Assembly (NCBI GenBank): GCA_016719055.1
Contig: JADKAW010000016.1
Span: 1 to 64,000, forward strand
From: Candidatus Rhodoferax mariagerensis
GTDB lineage: Bacteria > Pseudomonadota > Gammaproteobacteria > Burkholderiales > Burkholderiaceae_C
Direction: 5' to 3'
DNA: 64,000 nucleotides
This document shows positions 37,484 through 46,476 of this stretch, one piece after another. The notes under the pieces are model-generated. The model made no database searches, was not told the origin of the DNA, and was given only the letters and a program-made list of their open reading frames with translations. Numbering within the stretch: the first letter of the stretch is position 1; every line of letters begins with the position of its first letter. The position numbers and the translations under genes are program-made.

Positions 37484-40400
37484 GAGTCACCCTCTAAGTT
37501 TTGGTCGCCCTCACCCCTGCCCTCTCCCACCGGGCGAGGGAGTAAATCCGGTGCCTCCAAGGTCGGCAACAGCTGCGACAGCGGCGGTTCGCTCCTGCTC
37601 CCACTGGGATAGGGCTGGGGTGAGGGCTGCGGTTGCCGCTCTTTCTCAGCCCGGTATTCCTCAATCGTCAGGTTGCGCAGCTTCGAGTCGCGCCCCTCTT
37701 CGTTGTGCACGAACCCCACACTGCTGACAAACGGTTCAATGATGTGAATTTTTTGCAGCGGCGTGACGATCAGCAGTTGCAAATTGAGCTGGGCAAACAG
37801 TTGCAACCCGTACTGCGCCGACTCGTCCGAACCCCGGCCAAACGCCTCGTCAATCACCACAAAACGAAACGCCTTGGAGCGCGCCTCGCCCCACACCAAG
37901 CCAAACTGGTAGGCCAGGCTGGCCGCCAGAATGGTGTAGGCCAGCTTTTCCTTTTGCCCACCCGATTTGCCACCCGAATCCGAGTAATGCTCGTGCTCAC
38001 GGCCGTCTTCGCGCCAACGCTCGCTGGCGGCAAACACAAACCAGTTGCGCACATCGGTCACTTTGTGCGTCCAGCGCCGGTCCATCTCGGTCTGGCCTTC
38101 ACGCCCGCGCAGGCGCTCGATGATGGCTTTGACCTGCAAAAACTTGGCCTCGGAATACTGGCCGTCGTCACTGGCCGCACTGCCTGAGATGGCACCGTCC
38201 AGGCAATGGCGCAGGTCGCTCTGAAAGTCGCGCACCTCGGCGTCCGGTGTGATCTGCGCCTGCAGTTCGATGAAACGCCCGGGGTTGTAGTCAATCTGCG
38301 TCAAAGACTGGTTGATCAGCGCCAGGCGCTCCTTGATGGTTTCGCGCTCTTTGGCCAGTTGCGCGCTGAACTGCGCCACCTGGTTGATGGTGTTCTGGTT
38401 CAGCAGGTCTTTGAACTTGGCCTCAAAACGTGGCAAATCATCGACGGCGAGTTGTTTCAGCAGGCTGCGGAACTCGCCCGCCGCCGCCACCGAAGCATCG
38501 GCTTCTTGCGTGGCCAGCGGAAAGCGATGGCGAAAGCTACGCATGGCATCAACGATTTTTTCCACCAGGCCGCTGGCCTTGCGCAGCTCTGCATCTATCA
38601 ATTTTTGTAGCGCATCTCGCATGTCCTGCTGGCGGTTGTCGCAAGATTCGAGGGTGATGGGCTGCTTACCCAAAATCTGTGCGCGCCAGTGGTCCAGGCG
38701 GTTGCCCTCAGCCCGGCCTTCTCCCAGGGGGAGAGGAGGTAATACCATTGCAGTTGCATCTGCGTCTGCAGCGGCATCCCTGGTCGCTCCTTCCCGCCTT
38801 TGGGGGAAGGCTGGGATGGGGGCAGATGCTTGCGCCGATGCCAGCTCGCTTCGCAGCGTCTCTTGTGTTTGCTGCTGTAGCGCCTGTATCTGGGCAATTT
38901 TTTCTTCCACTCTGGCGCGTTTGTCGCGCTGCTCACGGCTCTGGCGCTCGGTGTTCAGTTGCTCAGCTTCGAGTGTCTGAAGCTGGGCCGTCAGGGTTAG
39001 CAACAGGTCAGAAGCTGCCTCGATCTGGCGACGCTCGTTGTCCAAGGCGGCGGCTTCTGCGGCAGGCGTAGCCCAATCCAGCTCGCGCCAGTCGCGGTAT
39101 TCCACCAGCTTGGCCAGCAGGGCCAGGCGGCTCTGGCATTGCGCCAACTGCTTCTGACCCTGCGCAATCTGGCTGCCCAGTTGCGCCAACCGGGCTTCTT
39201 GCAGCTTGCGTTTGGCGTCCAGCGCGGCCAGTTTGGCAGCGTTGCTCCAGCCCAGCACATAACGGCTGCGGTCGTCGAGCCGGTGGCGGTCGTCTTTTTC
39301 GTGGCGCTCACCACCCGATTTTATTTGCCCGGCGCGGGTGATGGCGCGCAGCTCACGGCGAAACTGCTCCTGTGTGTTACAGCAGGCCACGTCAAAGCGC
39401 TGTGCCAGCTCGCGGTCCAGCCAGGCGTAAAACGGCGAGTCGGGTTTGACGATGATTTTTCGCACCAGCGAGTCGACGTGCTGGCTGGGGGCTTGCGCCC
39501 GAACGTCCAGGCGCACCCTAAAATACACCAGACGGCCTTTCAGGTGCGTCTGGTCCACCCACTGCGCCACCTGCGCGTACAGGCCGTCAGGCACCAGCAA
39601 CGAGAGGCCAAAGTTGTGCAGCAAGCGCTCAATGGCGCCCTCCCAGTCGCGCTGGTCCTCGCGCACCTCGATCAGCTCGCCGGCAAACGGCATGCTGTCG
39701 GGGTCCAGACCCAGCGCGGCGCACAGCTCGGCGCGCATGCGCACGGCTTGCGCGTCGATGTTGCTGCGCCGGGCTTTCAGGCTGGTGATTTCATCGGTCA
39801 GCGCGGCGTGCTCGCTGCGGCCCTGGCTCAAAAGCACACTGCGTTCGGTGAGCTGGTTTTGCACCTCGTCGGCGCGGGTCGTCTCGGTGGCCATCATCTG
39901 GGTGCAGGTTTGCTGCTGCGCCACCAGGTCTTCGGTGCTGGCCACTTGCAGCAGGCCCAGTTCGCGGCGCAGCTCGTCGTAGCGTGTGGCGTTGGCGTGG
40001 CGGCGGCTCACCTCTTGCTGATGCTGGGCGATGTCACGCGCCAGGGTGGCCAGCCGGTCACCGCCGTTGGTGGCCAGGGCCAGCCGCAGGTCGCGCTCTT
40101 GCCGCCGTTGCTGGTCGCGCTGGTCGTCCAGTTTGGCCAGCTTGGCGTTGTCACGCGCCAGGTCTTCGCCCAGGTTGGCCAAACGGTGCGTGATCAAGTC
40201 GAGCTTGATGTGGCAGAAATAGGCCCGCAAGCCATCGCGGCAGACGCGCAGTTCGTCAGCCGCGGCCAGCAAGGCAGCGTGCTGGTCGCAGTCGGCCACC
40301 AGCGGTGTCAGCAATGCCACCTGTTGCTTGGCCTTGAGCACGGCGCCATGCGCGCGATTCAGGTCGTCAAAGTGGGCGATCAGGGCCGCCACCCGCGGTG

Positions 40401-41127
40401 CCACGTCAAAGGGTTCCAGCATGTGCTGGCGCACAAAGTCGGTCAGGTTGCCCACCGACTTCATTGACACGGTTTGCAAAAACAACTCAAGCGCCTGTTC
40501 GCTCAAACCGCCCAACAAGCGGCGCGACAACGCGCTGTAGGGCGGAAAGCTGTCAAACAGCGCCACACCGGCCTTTTTCAGGCGCTTCTTGAGCGGCTCG
40601 ATGCTGCTGCCAAAGTGGCCAAAGTCCTCCGCAATGGTCAGCGCAGTTTCAGCCACGGCGTAAAAACGCTCGGGCTGGCCGGTGGCCTCGCGGCACCAGA
40701 ACACCTGCGCCAGCGTCACCGTCTTGTCAAAGCCGGCGTTATGAAACACCCCCAGGATCACCGAAAAACTGCGCGTGTCGCGCAGCGCCACCGGTTTGGC
40801 GTTGCCGCTGACTTCATGCCGCTCGGACTTGTAATACCCCAGCACATACGAGCGCAGCGTACGCTCTTTGGCATCGGCCCCCGCGGCCTTGTTGTAGCCA
40901 ATGCGCTGGGCCGGCACCAGCAGCGTGGTCACCGCATCGACCAGGGTCGATTTGCCCGAACCGATGTCGCCGGTCAGCAGCGCGTTCTTGCCCTCGGGTT
41001 TGAAGGTCCAGACGCGTTTGTCAAAGGTGCCCCAGTTGAAGACTTCCAGGCGCATCAACCTGAACCCGGCCAGCGCGCCGGGGGTGGCAAAGTCCAGCTC
41101 GCCTGGTGTGGCCAATGATTCAGTCAT
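37480..41127 (-). CDS. jetC: Wadjet JetC, SMC-like (MukB-type) ATPase
   Basis: The 1215-residue motor protein has the ATP-binding head split at both ends: Walker A GDIGSGKST (residues 53-61), signature YSDSGGKSGGQKEKLAY and Walker B RFVVIDEAFGRGSDES near residue 1120. Long Gln/Leu/Arg-rich coiled coils lie between them, around a hinge region. In Wadjet it extrudes DNA loops to sense small circular plasmids. Two low-complexity stretches are unusual: one at about 38697-38835 (PPLPLGEGRAEG) in a coiled coil, and the C-terminal tail after residue 1165 (SPQPYPSGSRSEPP, PRPVGEGRGEG). Both come from the dispersed CCCTCTCCC-type repeat and remain in frame. It is separated from jetB by 2.6 kb. Confidence 0.93.
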   Translation of the reverse strand: MTESLATPGELDFATPGALAGFRLMRLEVFNWGTFDKRVWTFKPEGKNALLTGDIGSGKSTLVDAVTTLLVPAQRIGYNKAAGADAKERTLRSYVLGYYKSERHEVSGNAKPVALRDTRSFSVILGVFHNAGFDKTVTLAQVFWCREATGQPERFYAVAETALTIAEDFGHFGSSIEPLKKRLKKAGVALFDSFPPYSALSRRLLGGLSEQALELFLQTVSMKSVGNLTDFVRQHMLEPFDVAPRVAALIAHFDDLNRAHGAVLKAKQQVALLTPLVADCDQHAALLAAADELRVCRDGLRAYFCHIKLDLITHRLANLGEDLARDNAKLAKLDDQRDQQRRQERDLRLALATNGGDRLATLARDIAQHQQEVSRRHANATRYDELRRELGLLQVASTEDLVAQQQTCTQMMATETTRADEVQNQLTERSVLLSQGRSEHAALTDEITSLKARRSNIDAQAVRMRAELCAALGLDPDSMPFAGELIEVREDQRDWEGAIERLLHNFGLSLLVPDGLYAQVAQWVDQTHLKGRLVYFRVRLDVRAQAPSQHVDSLVRKIIVKPDSPFYAWLDRELAQRFDVACCNTQEQFRRELRAITRAGQIKSGGERHEKDDRHRLDDRSRYVLGWSNAAKLAALDAKRKLQEARLAQLGSQIAQGQKQLAQCQSRLALLAKLVEYRDWRELDWATPAAEAAALDNERRQIEAASDLLLTLTAQLQTLEAEQLNTERQSREQRDKRARVEEKIAQIQALQQQTQETLRSELASAQASAPIPAFPQRREGATRDAAADADATAMVLPPLPLGEGRAEGNRLDHWRAQILGKQPITLESCDNRQQDMRDALQKLIDAELRKASGLVEKIVDAMRSFRHRFPLATQEADASVAAAGEFRSLLKQLAVDDLPRFEAKFKDLLNQNTINQVAQFSAQLAKERETIKERLALINQSLTQIDYNPGRFIELQAQITPDAEVRDFQSDLRHCLDGAISGSAASDDGQYSEAKFLQVKAIIERLRGREGQTEMDRRWTHKVTDVRNWFVFAASERWREDGREHEHYSDSGGKSGGQKEKLAYTILAASLAYQFGLVWGEARSKAFRFVVIDEAFGRGSDESAQYGLQLFAQLNLQLLIVTPLQKIHIIEPFVSSVGFVHNEEGRDSKLRNLTIEEYRAEKERQPQPSPQPYPSGSRSEPPLSQLLPTLEAPDLLPRPVGEGRGEGDQNLEGDS
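37500..37630. repeat. CCCTCTCCC-type repeats in the jetC 3' end (two copies)
   Basis: CTGCCCTCTCCCACCGGGCG followed by AGGGAG, and a second part with CTCCCACTGGGATAGGGCTG, form hairpins and encode the Pro/Gly-rich JetC tail. Confidence 0.6.
38697..38835. repeat. CCCTCTCCC-type repeats inside jetC (two copies)
   Basis: One copy has CTTCTCCCAGGGGGAGAGG and the other CCCGCCTTTGGGGGAAGGC. They insert about 45 codons into the coiled coil without breaking the frame. Confidence 0.6.
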
Positions 41128-41157
41128 CGCGGTCCCTTGTTAATTCCACATTATTTA

Positions 41158-41195
41158 AGCCTCTAGCCCTTGCTGAATAAGCACAAATAGCTATT
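41158..41195 (-). repeat. Mini-repeat, copy 6
   Basis: On the minus strand it reads AATAGCTATTTGTGC, then about nine bases, then CAAGGGCTAGAGGC, just upstream of jetC. Confidence 0.7.
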
Positions 41196-41271
41196 TGTTT
41201 TATAGCTGCTCAAGACGCGTACTTGCCGTGACAGCCATCGCCATGCAGTGGTACCCATGGTAAAAACACCG

Positions 41272-41562
41272 TCAACGGTAGCCTGCCTCGCGCTGATGAC
41301 GTAGCGCCAGCACGATGACCATGTCGTGCTGCTCGTCGTAGTCATATAGGGCAAGATAGCCCGATTTGCCGCGAGAGATGACCAGTTCGCGTAAACCATG
41401 CGCCACTGGCCGCCCAATTTTTGGATGTTGCGCCAAGATGTGCAACGCCTCGACCACCATGTCCACTGTGGCTGTCGCTCCCAGCGGCCATTCGTCCAAC
41501 AAAACTTCGACTAACCGGTCCAGGTCATCGGCAACCTCGGGCGACAGCGTCCAAATCGTCAT
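41272..41562 (-). CDS. ParE/RelE-family toxin
   Basis: The 96-residue protein looks like a ParE/RelE-superfamily toxin: WTLSPEVADDLDRLVEVLLDEWP at the start, then HPKIGRPVAHGLRELVISRGKSGYLALYDYDEQHDMVIVLALRHQREAGY, which is the typical C-terminal RHxRE-like end. It overlaps the antitoxin stop by 4 bp. It sits inside the gap between jetB and jetC on the same strand. Confidence 0.88.
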   Translation of the reverse strand: MTIWTLSPEVADDLDRLVEVLLDEWPLGATATVDMVVEALHILAQHPKIGRPVAHGLRELVISRGKSGYLALYDYDEQHDMVIVLALRHQREAGYR

Positions 41563-41861
41563 GCCGATGTCGGCAACAGGGATTCGATGGTCTGCGCAGC
41601 CGGAGGTTTGACCTGCTGACCTCTAACGCGTGCTTTGAGGTAGTTGCCAAATGCTGGCCCGTCGATCACTAATCCACTCTCAATGCAAGACTGTCGTGAG
41701 CGCAGCGCACTGGCCACAAAAGACTGCTGTTGCTCTGCCTGCGCCAGAGTGGTCTCGATCGCCAAAACCATCAGCGCATGGGGCTTCAAACCTTGCGCGG
41801 CAGCGGCAATATCCAGGCGGTGTTTGGTTGCATCAGCCAATTTGATGGATACCGTTGGCAT
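41559..41861 (-). CDS. Ribbon-helix-helix antitoxin of the ParE-like toxin
   Basis: The 100-residue protein begins MPTVSIKLADATKHRLDIAAAAQGLKP, a ribbon-helix-helix DNA-binding start of CopG/ParD kind, and ends in a toxin-binding tail. The ATG at 41861 has AGGAGGT upstream. It precedes the toxin gene and overlaps it by 4 bp, the usual order for parDE. Confidence 0.87.
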   Translation of the reverse strand: MPTVSIKLADATKHRLDIAAAAQGLKPHALMVLAIETTLAQAEQQQSFVASALRSRQSCIESGLVIDGPAFGNYLKARVRGQQVKPPAAQTIESLLPTSA

Positions 41862-41957
41862 AAAAACCTCCTGTGAAATCAAATGGTCAATCCATTTACT
41901 ACCATGGTAACACCTTGATGAAACCCAAAACAGCGGGTTGTGAGAATCGGCAAGACA

Positions 41958-42080
41958 ATGGCCGAAGTCGTTGTGTGTGTGAAAACCAATCCGAAAAAGA
42001 TGACTTTTGCATCTGCTGGAAACGGCAGCACCGACCACCTGACGGCAGAACTGCTCTGGCTACAAACCGGAAACTTTGGT
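41958..42080 (+). pseudogene. Fragment of a Bug-family (TctC-like) solute-binding receptor
   Basis: About 40 codons (CVKTNPKKMTFASAGNGSTDHLTAELLWLQTG) match the segment of tripartite tricarboxylate receptors that normally reads YAKANPGKLNYASAGNGS. Nothing before or after continues the family. It is on the opposite strand to the Wadjet genes and is a relic of recombination. Confidence 0.6.
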
Positions 42081-42579
42081 CTACAAAAGGCTGTCAGGAT
42101 TCATTGGGCTTCCCGAAGTGCCTGCCGGTTAGCTGTCATTCGGTGCTGAAATTTTTCAATTAAAACGTCGGGGGGTATGTTAAGTCAAGTGGGGTATTTG
42201 AAGTTTTGGCCAATCACACCAACTCAACCTACCCACCCAAAAGGCCTGGAGCACACGCTGTCTGTCACTTCAGACCCAAACCGTCAACCAAATGGATGTT
42301 CAGTTGTCGTGTGTGGAACTGATGCCTTTGTTAGGAGTAGTTGATCTCCTCTTTGTATGGCCAAGTACTCGGCTTCTGTTGGCAAGAAACCAAGTGGAAC
42401 ATGGTTGGTTGCGTTTGGGTTGTGAACGACAGCACTGGGTTCACTATTGCCGATAGCCTGGCCGCCATTAAAGTCAATCGCCCAAATGGCGCTGACTGCA
42501 TTGAACCGTGGGTCACCGAAGGTACACCCAGAATTCGCGCTCTGGGAGCCAAGGCGGCCACGCTCGATGCGTTGTTTTA

Positions 42580-42778
42580 TCACCGTACCGAGCGCTTTGT
42601 GCGCAAGGACGGTAGGCTCAGGGGCAACGACCGTCGGAATTTTGATGACGTCTGGCAGGACTGCCCACTTCGCCACCGTACGAGCGCTCAAATGCATGTC
42701 CACCGCAATTTGTGCAAAAGTCATATGCTTGCGGCGGCTGAATGTCCGAATCTGGCACCAGGTTTCGTAAGTAATCAC
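42580..42778 (-). pseudogene. istA: N-terminal fragment of IS21-family IstA
   Basis: The first ~65 codons (MITYETWCQIRTFSRRKHMTFAQIAVDMHLSARTVAKWA) are an IstA-like helix-turn-helix start. The catalytic part is absent; the frame continues as unrelated sequence to 42284. It complements the N-terminally truncated istA at 31767-32837 in content, although the two lie 10 kb apart in opposite directions. Confidence 0.6.
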
Positions 42779-42955
42779 GTCGCGCCTTTATCCTGGAGTT
42801 TCAAAACGCCACAATCGCACCTCACAATAGTGGAGGGGAGACGCTGAGGCAGATTTTCGTTGGTCGTCAGGAAGAAGTCGCGCCAGAGTCGGTCAATTGA
42901 TCGCGTACCAATTCTTTGGCAGCCTGATAGAACTCATGGGCAGTGCTGAGCGGTG

Positions 42956-43276
42956 TTAAATCGCCGCCAAGCGTTGCACCATGTCTGGGAATTGCGCCAC
43001 CATTCTTATCAGCAAAGCAGCCTGTGCGTTGGGTTTTGCGCGTCCTTGCTCCCAATTTTCAAGCGTACGCGGGTTGGTGCGCAGATAGTGCGCAAAAACC
43101 GGGCGGGACAATCGTAATTGTTCGCGTACATTGAGCACATCTTGGGGCAACAGCACTGGCGATGGCTTGCTTTCGACTTTGAAAGTTCGCAGTGTAAGTT
43201 TGCCTTCTCGCTCAGATCTCAAAGCATCAAAACCCTCAGTTAATTCGGCAAAAATATCACGTTTCGCAGTCATCAT
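42956..43276 (-). CDS. HTH antitoxin (HigA/NadS-like)
   Basis: The 106-residue protein has a helix-turn-helix of the HigA/XRE kind at its C-terminal half (LNVREQLRLSRPVFAHYLRTNPRTLENWEQGRAKPNAQAALL). The start codon overlaps the toxin gene by 20 bp. It belongs to the same family as the antitoxin at 32904-33191 but is clearly diverged. Confidence 0.85.
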   Translation of the reverse strand: MMTAKRDIFAELTEGFDALRSEREGKLTLRTFKVESKPSPVLLPQDVLNVREQLRLSRPVFAHYLRTNPRTLENWEQGRAKPNAQAALLIRMVAQFPDMVQRLAAI

Positions 43277-43628
43277 GTTCTCCTTCTTGGGGCTGACGGT
43301 ATTTCAACTCGGTTTTCAAAAGCTGTTTGAGTACTTTTCGCTGCGTCGCGGTCAAATCATCAGCTTGGTCTTTGTCATAGACAGTAAAGAGCCAAAACTG
43401 ATCACCGCCTGACCACCAGTAATAAATCACCCTTAGCCCACCGCGCTTACCTTTGCCACGTCGCGGATCCGCTTGGCGCAGCTTGCGTAGCCCACCAGTT
43501 CCCTCAATAACGTCACCGGCTGTCGGGTTGTCCATCAATGAGTGCTGCAACAGACTGTAGGCTTCGTCGTCCATGTAGGTCTTGCGAATTCGCTCGAACG
43601 GTGGCAATTCAACAAATACAGCTTCCAT
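43257..43628 (-). CDS. RelE/HigB-type toxin
   Basis: The 123-residue toxin has the HigB-2-like core IEGTGGLRKLRQADPRRGKGKRGGLRVIYYWW and FWLFTVYDKDQADDL. It is the paralogue of the toxin at 33188-33535. Its gene lies about 100 bp after the jetB stop, in the gap between jetB and jetC. Confidence 0.87.
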   Translation of the reverse strand: MEAVFVELPPFERIRKTYMDDEAYSLLQHSLMDNPTAGDVIEGTGGLRKLRQADPRRGKGKRGGLRVIYYWWSGGDQFWLFTVYDKDQADDLTATQRKVLKQLLKTELKYRQPQEGEHDDCET

Positions 43629-43730
43629 GATCGAATCATACGTTAGTTGCGTATCATTAAGTGATATTTTCGATGCGACTCTGAGTAAATTTTCAGAAAC
43701 TGAACAGTCGGATACCCGCAGGGTGCTGCA

Positions 43731-44501
43731 TCAATCATTTGAATCCCCACTTTGCGCCAGATGCGCCTGATACGCCGCCAGCCGGGCATCCAGATCCGCC
43801 AGCCATTGGGCGTCGACAAAGGCTTTCAGGATGCGCTGCACTTCAAAATCGGGCGTGGCGTTGCGGCTGCCAGCCACTTTAAGCTTGCGCACAAAACCCA
43901 ACTCGACCAGTTTGTTGAGTTGCGCCTGCACTTGGTCCATCAGCCGGGCCTCATTGGCATTGGCGGGTGAAAACACCCGCACCAGTTCCACCACCGCGTC
44001 CAGCGACAAGACCAGGCGCGTGTCGGCCCCGCTGGCGTCAAACTCGACCAGTTTTTTGCGCAGCAGCGCCAGCAGCAGGCTCAATTGAAAGCTCAAGGGG
44101 CGCCTTGCCACCAGGCGCGGCGGGCTGGGCACCGACTCGTCCTCAGGCTCCGGGCGGGCTTTCAGAAAGGCGTAGCCCTCGGATTCGTCCAGGATCAGGT
44201 CGAGGTTCAGCACGCCCACATAGTCACGCACCCGCGCCTGCAATTCGATCAGCGCCGCCCATAGCGCCGCATCATCGTCGCGGTACAGCACGCTTTTGAG
44301 CAGCGGAATGACCAGTCTACCCAGCTCAACGGGCACCGGCATTGCATCATTTTTGATAGCTGTCTGCGCAGACGGTACGGGGGCTGGAGGCTGATTTTTC
44401 TTGAAATCTGCCTTGCCAGGCGATCCAGCCAGCGCAACGTCGGCCACGCCATCTGTCAGGCCAAACAGGTCATTGTCAAAGAGTGGTGGATGGGTGGACA
44501 T
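43731..44501 (-). CDS. jetB: Wadjet JetB (DUF4194), MukE/KITE-like subunit
   Basis: The 256-residue protein is the KITE-type (winged-helix) accessory subunit of the Wadjet SMC complex, matching DUF4194: LLKSVLYRDDDAALWAALIELQARVRDYV, ESEGYAFLKAR, RRPLSFQLSLLLALLRKKL, and EVQRILKAFVDAQW. The N-terminal ~55 residues are low-complexity. The start lies 2 bp after the jetA stop. A piece of mini-repeat-like sequence near 44350 is read through. jetC should follow directly but is displaced by 2.6 kb. Confidence 0.9.
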   Translation of the reverse strand: MSTHPPLFDNDLFGLTDGVADVALAGSPGKADFKKNQPPAPVPSAQTAIKNDAMPVPVELGRLVIPLLKSVLYRDDDAALWAALIELQARVRDYVGVLNLDLILDESEGYAFLKARPEPEDESVPSPPRLVARRPLSFQLSLLLALLRKKLVEFDASGADTRLVLSLDAVVELVRVFSPANANEARLMDQVQAQLNKLVELGFVRKLKVAGSRNATPDFEVQRILKAFVDAQWLADLDARLAAYQAHLAQSGDSND

Positions 44502-44503
44502 GC

Positions 44504-45943
44504 TTATTCCCTGACAAAAATGATCCGAGGCAAGTGCGCCTGGCGGGTGCCGTGGAGGTTGGTCCAGTGCACCGCCTCCAGCACACTGTCGTCCACCAAG
44601 GCTTGGGTAGATTCGCTGGCCAGTTGCACATAGGCGACCAGTTCACCCAGGCCCTGCTGCAACGGGTGCTGCGCCAGAACTTCGCTAAGCGTGACTTGCG
44701 CGCGCTGCTGCAACATCTGGCGCACCTGGCCGGCCAGCAAAGCCTTGTCCACCCGCACCTGGTCAAACAGCGCCGTGGTGTCCAGGTCGCCCTCACCTGC
44801 CAGCAAACTGAGCTTGTCCAGCACCAGTTTGGCTGGCGGGCTGTACAGGGGGCGCTCCATCGGCAGTGCGATGCTGGGGGCCAGGTCATCGATGCTCGCA
44901 AATTCCCCGGTGGGCGGCTGGGCGCGCACGGCCAGCGTGCGCGCTTCAATGCCGCGCACCAAATCCATGATGCGGCGGTTTTCCAGCCAGGCCTGGTCGT
45001 CCAGAAAACGGCGCAACTGCTGCGACAACAGCGCCACCGTGGCCTGCGCGTGTTCGCCAGCATCCAGCCAGTCGTAATGCACGCGCTTCAGGCGCGGGTC
45101 GGGGTGCAGTTGCGCCACCGGCGGCAGCGCCATCACGGCTTCGAGCAGCGCGGTGAGTTCCTCCTGACGCTGTTGCGACATTAAAAAGTCCCAAAAGGCG
45201 CGAAAACTCTTGCCCTGGTCGGATTCGGCAATGGCATCGCGCTCACCCAAAATCGCTTGCAACAGCGTGCCCTTGGCTCCCTGCCACAGCGCAATGCGTT
45301 CGCGCACACTGCGGTCGAGCGTGCGAAAGTTGTGCTCCACCTCGCGAAAGTCGGTCAGCAGCTCGCGCGCCAGTGTGCTGAAGTGCATGAAACGCTCGCG
45401 CAGCGCGGTGTCGTCCAGCAGCGGCATGTCGCCCGCCAGCACCCGGGCGATTTCGTCGTCAATCGCATCACGGCGTTTCTGCAGTTCGGCCACGCGCAGT
45501 TGCGGGTCGGTCTCAGAGCCCTGGCGCATTTGCTGCAACAGGTCAAACAGCGTCAGCAGGCGTGATTCGGTGCCGACAAAGGCGCGCTCTGTCAGGCCCG
45601 CGAGCCAGCTTAATGCCCGCTCGGTGGCCGGCGTCAAATCAAAATGAACCTCGTCGCTGCCCGGCGGGTAAAACTTGCGCAGCCAGCCGCGCTCGGGTAC
45701 GGCCCAGTCGTTCAGGTACTCGGACGCGCCCTTGGGAAAGGTTTGCTCGCCCAACTGCTCACGCAGGCCAAACAGCGTGTCTTCCAGCGCCTCGACCAAC
45801 GCGGATTGCGCCATGACGCGCACATTGGGGGTGACAAAAGCGCGCTGCAAAAAGCTGGCAATCAGCGGCGCATGGTCAGCCACCAGCAGCCGCCAGGCCG
45901 GGTGGCTGCGGCGCAGCGCGTCGAGGGTGGGGTAATCAAGTTT
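44504..45943 (-). CDS. jetA: Wadjet JetA (DUF3375), MukF-like kleisin
   Basis: The 479-residue kleisin of the complex matches DUF3375: LDALRRSHPAWRLLVADHAPLIASFL, WAVPERGWLRKFYPPGSDEVHFDLTPATERALSWL, SRLLTLFDLLQQM, and QGKSFRAFWDFLMSQQRQEEL. It links the two heads of the JetC dimer. I use the GTG start at 45943 (VKLDYPTLDALRR); an in-frame ATG at 45976 would add a Cys-rich 11-residue prefix that looks unnatural. It is the first gene of the jet operon; its promoter must lie in or near the palindromic repeats upstream. Confidence 0.9.
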   Translation of the reverse strand, partial: KLDYPTLDALRRSHPAWRLLVADHAPLIASFLQRAFVTPNVRVMAQSALVEALEDTLFGLREQLGEQTFPKGASEYLNDWAVPERGWLRKFYPPGSDEVHFDLTPATERALSWLAGLTERAFVGTESRLLTLFDLLQQMRQGSETDPQLRVAELQKRRDAIDDEIARVLAGDMPLLDDTALRERFMHFSTLARELLTDFREVEHNFRTLDRSVRERIALWQGAKGTLLQAILGERDAIAESDQGKSFRAFWDFLMSQQRQEELTALLEAVMALPPVAQLHPDPRLKRVHYDWLDAGEHAQATVALLSQQLRRFLDDQAWLENRRIMDLVRGIEARTLAVRAQPPTGEFASIDDLAPSIALPMERPLYSPPAKLVLDKLSLLAGEGDLDTTALFDQVRVDKALLAGQVRQMLQQRAQVTLSEVLAQHPLQQGLGELVAYVQLASESTQALVDDSVLEAVHWTNLHGTRQAHLPRIIFVRE

Positions 45944-45950
45944 CACAGCA

Positions 45951-46440
45951 CAAGCACATTCATCCGCACAAACCACCCTGCCCGCTCATCACGCCGGAGC
46001 CAAATAGATGTGCGCTGTCGCAGAATTGGGGTCGGATCCCAATTCGGCCCCCAATCGCCAAATTGGCTAACGCAGTGCCAGCGAATTGGGCCCTGACCCC
46101 AATTCTGCGGGCCATCACCAAAACTACATCAAACAAGCCTCCAGCCCAAGTCCCGCCTTCGAAAGAAACTTCACTATCAATAGCAAACCAGCACAAACCA
46201 CCCTGCCCGGCTGTCACCCAATCATCAAATCGCCGCGCACGGTAGCAGATCTGGGGTCGGATCCCTGGACTTGGGGTTTTGCCAGTTCGGCCCACGACTT
46301 CTGAACTGGCTAACGCAGGTTCACCGAATTGGGCTCTGACCCCAATTCTGCGGGCCATCGCCAAAAATTGGCCAAATAAGCCTCCAGCCCCCGTCCTGCT
46401 TGAGCAAGCAGCTTCACTAAAAATAGCAATATAGCGCCCG
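45951..46440. repeat. Two tandem ~230-bp units with GAATTGGGGTC palindromes upstream of jetA
   Basis: Unit 1 (about 45951-46186) and unit 2 (about 46190-46440) share the lead CACAAACCACCCTGCCCG, a palindrome (R2 46019-46110 and R3 46242-46354), and the trailing AAGCCTCCAGCCC and TTCACTA...ATAGCA. The palindrome arms are CAGAATTGGGGTCGGATCCC and GAATTGGGCTCTGACCCCAA. Repeat R1 at 31004-31100 belongs to the same family. R3 holds an extra ~20 bp. Confidence 0.75.
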
Positions 46441-46476
46441 ATGGTTGATCCGATGTTCATTGTTTACAGCCCGTCC

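Noticed and set aside
39139..40467. A 442-codon plus-strand frame opposite jetC
   Set aside because: It is antisense to a well-supported SMC coiled coil, is rich in His/Gln/Val as expected of a shadow frame and has no domain.
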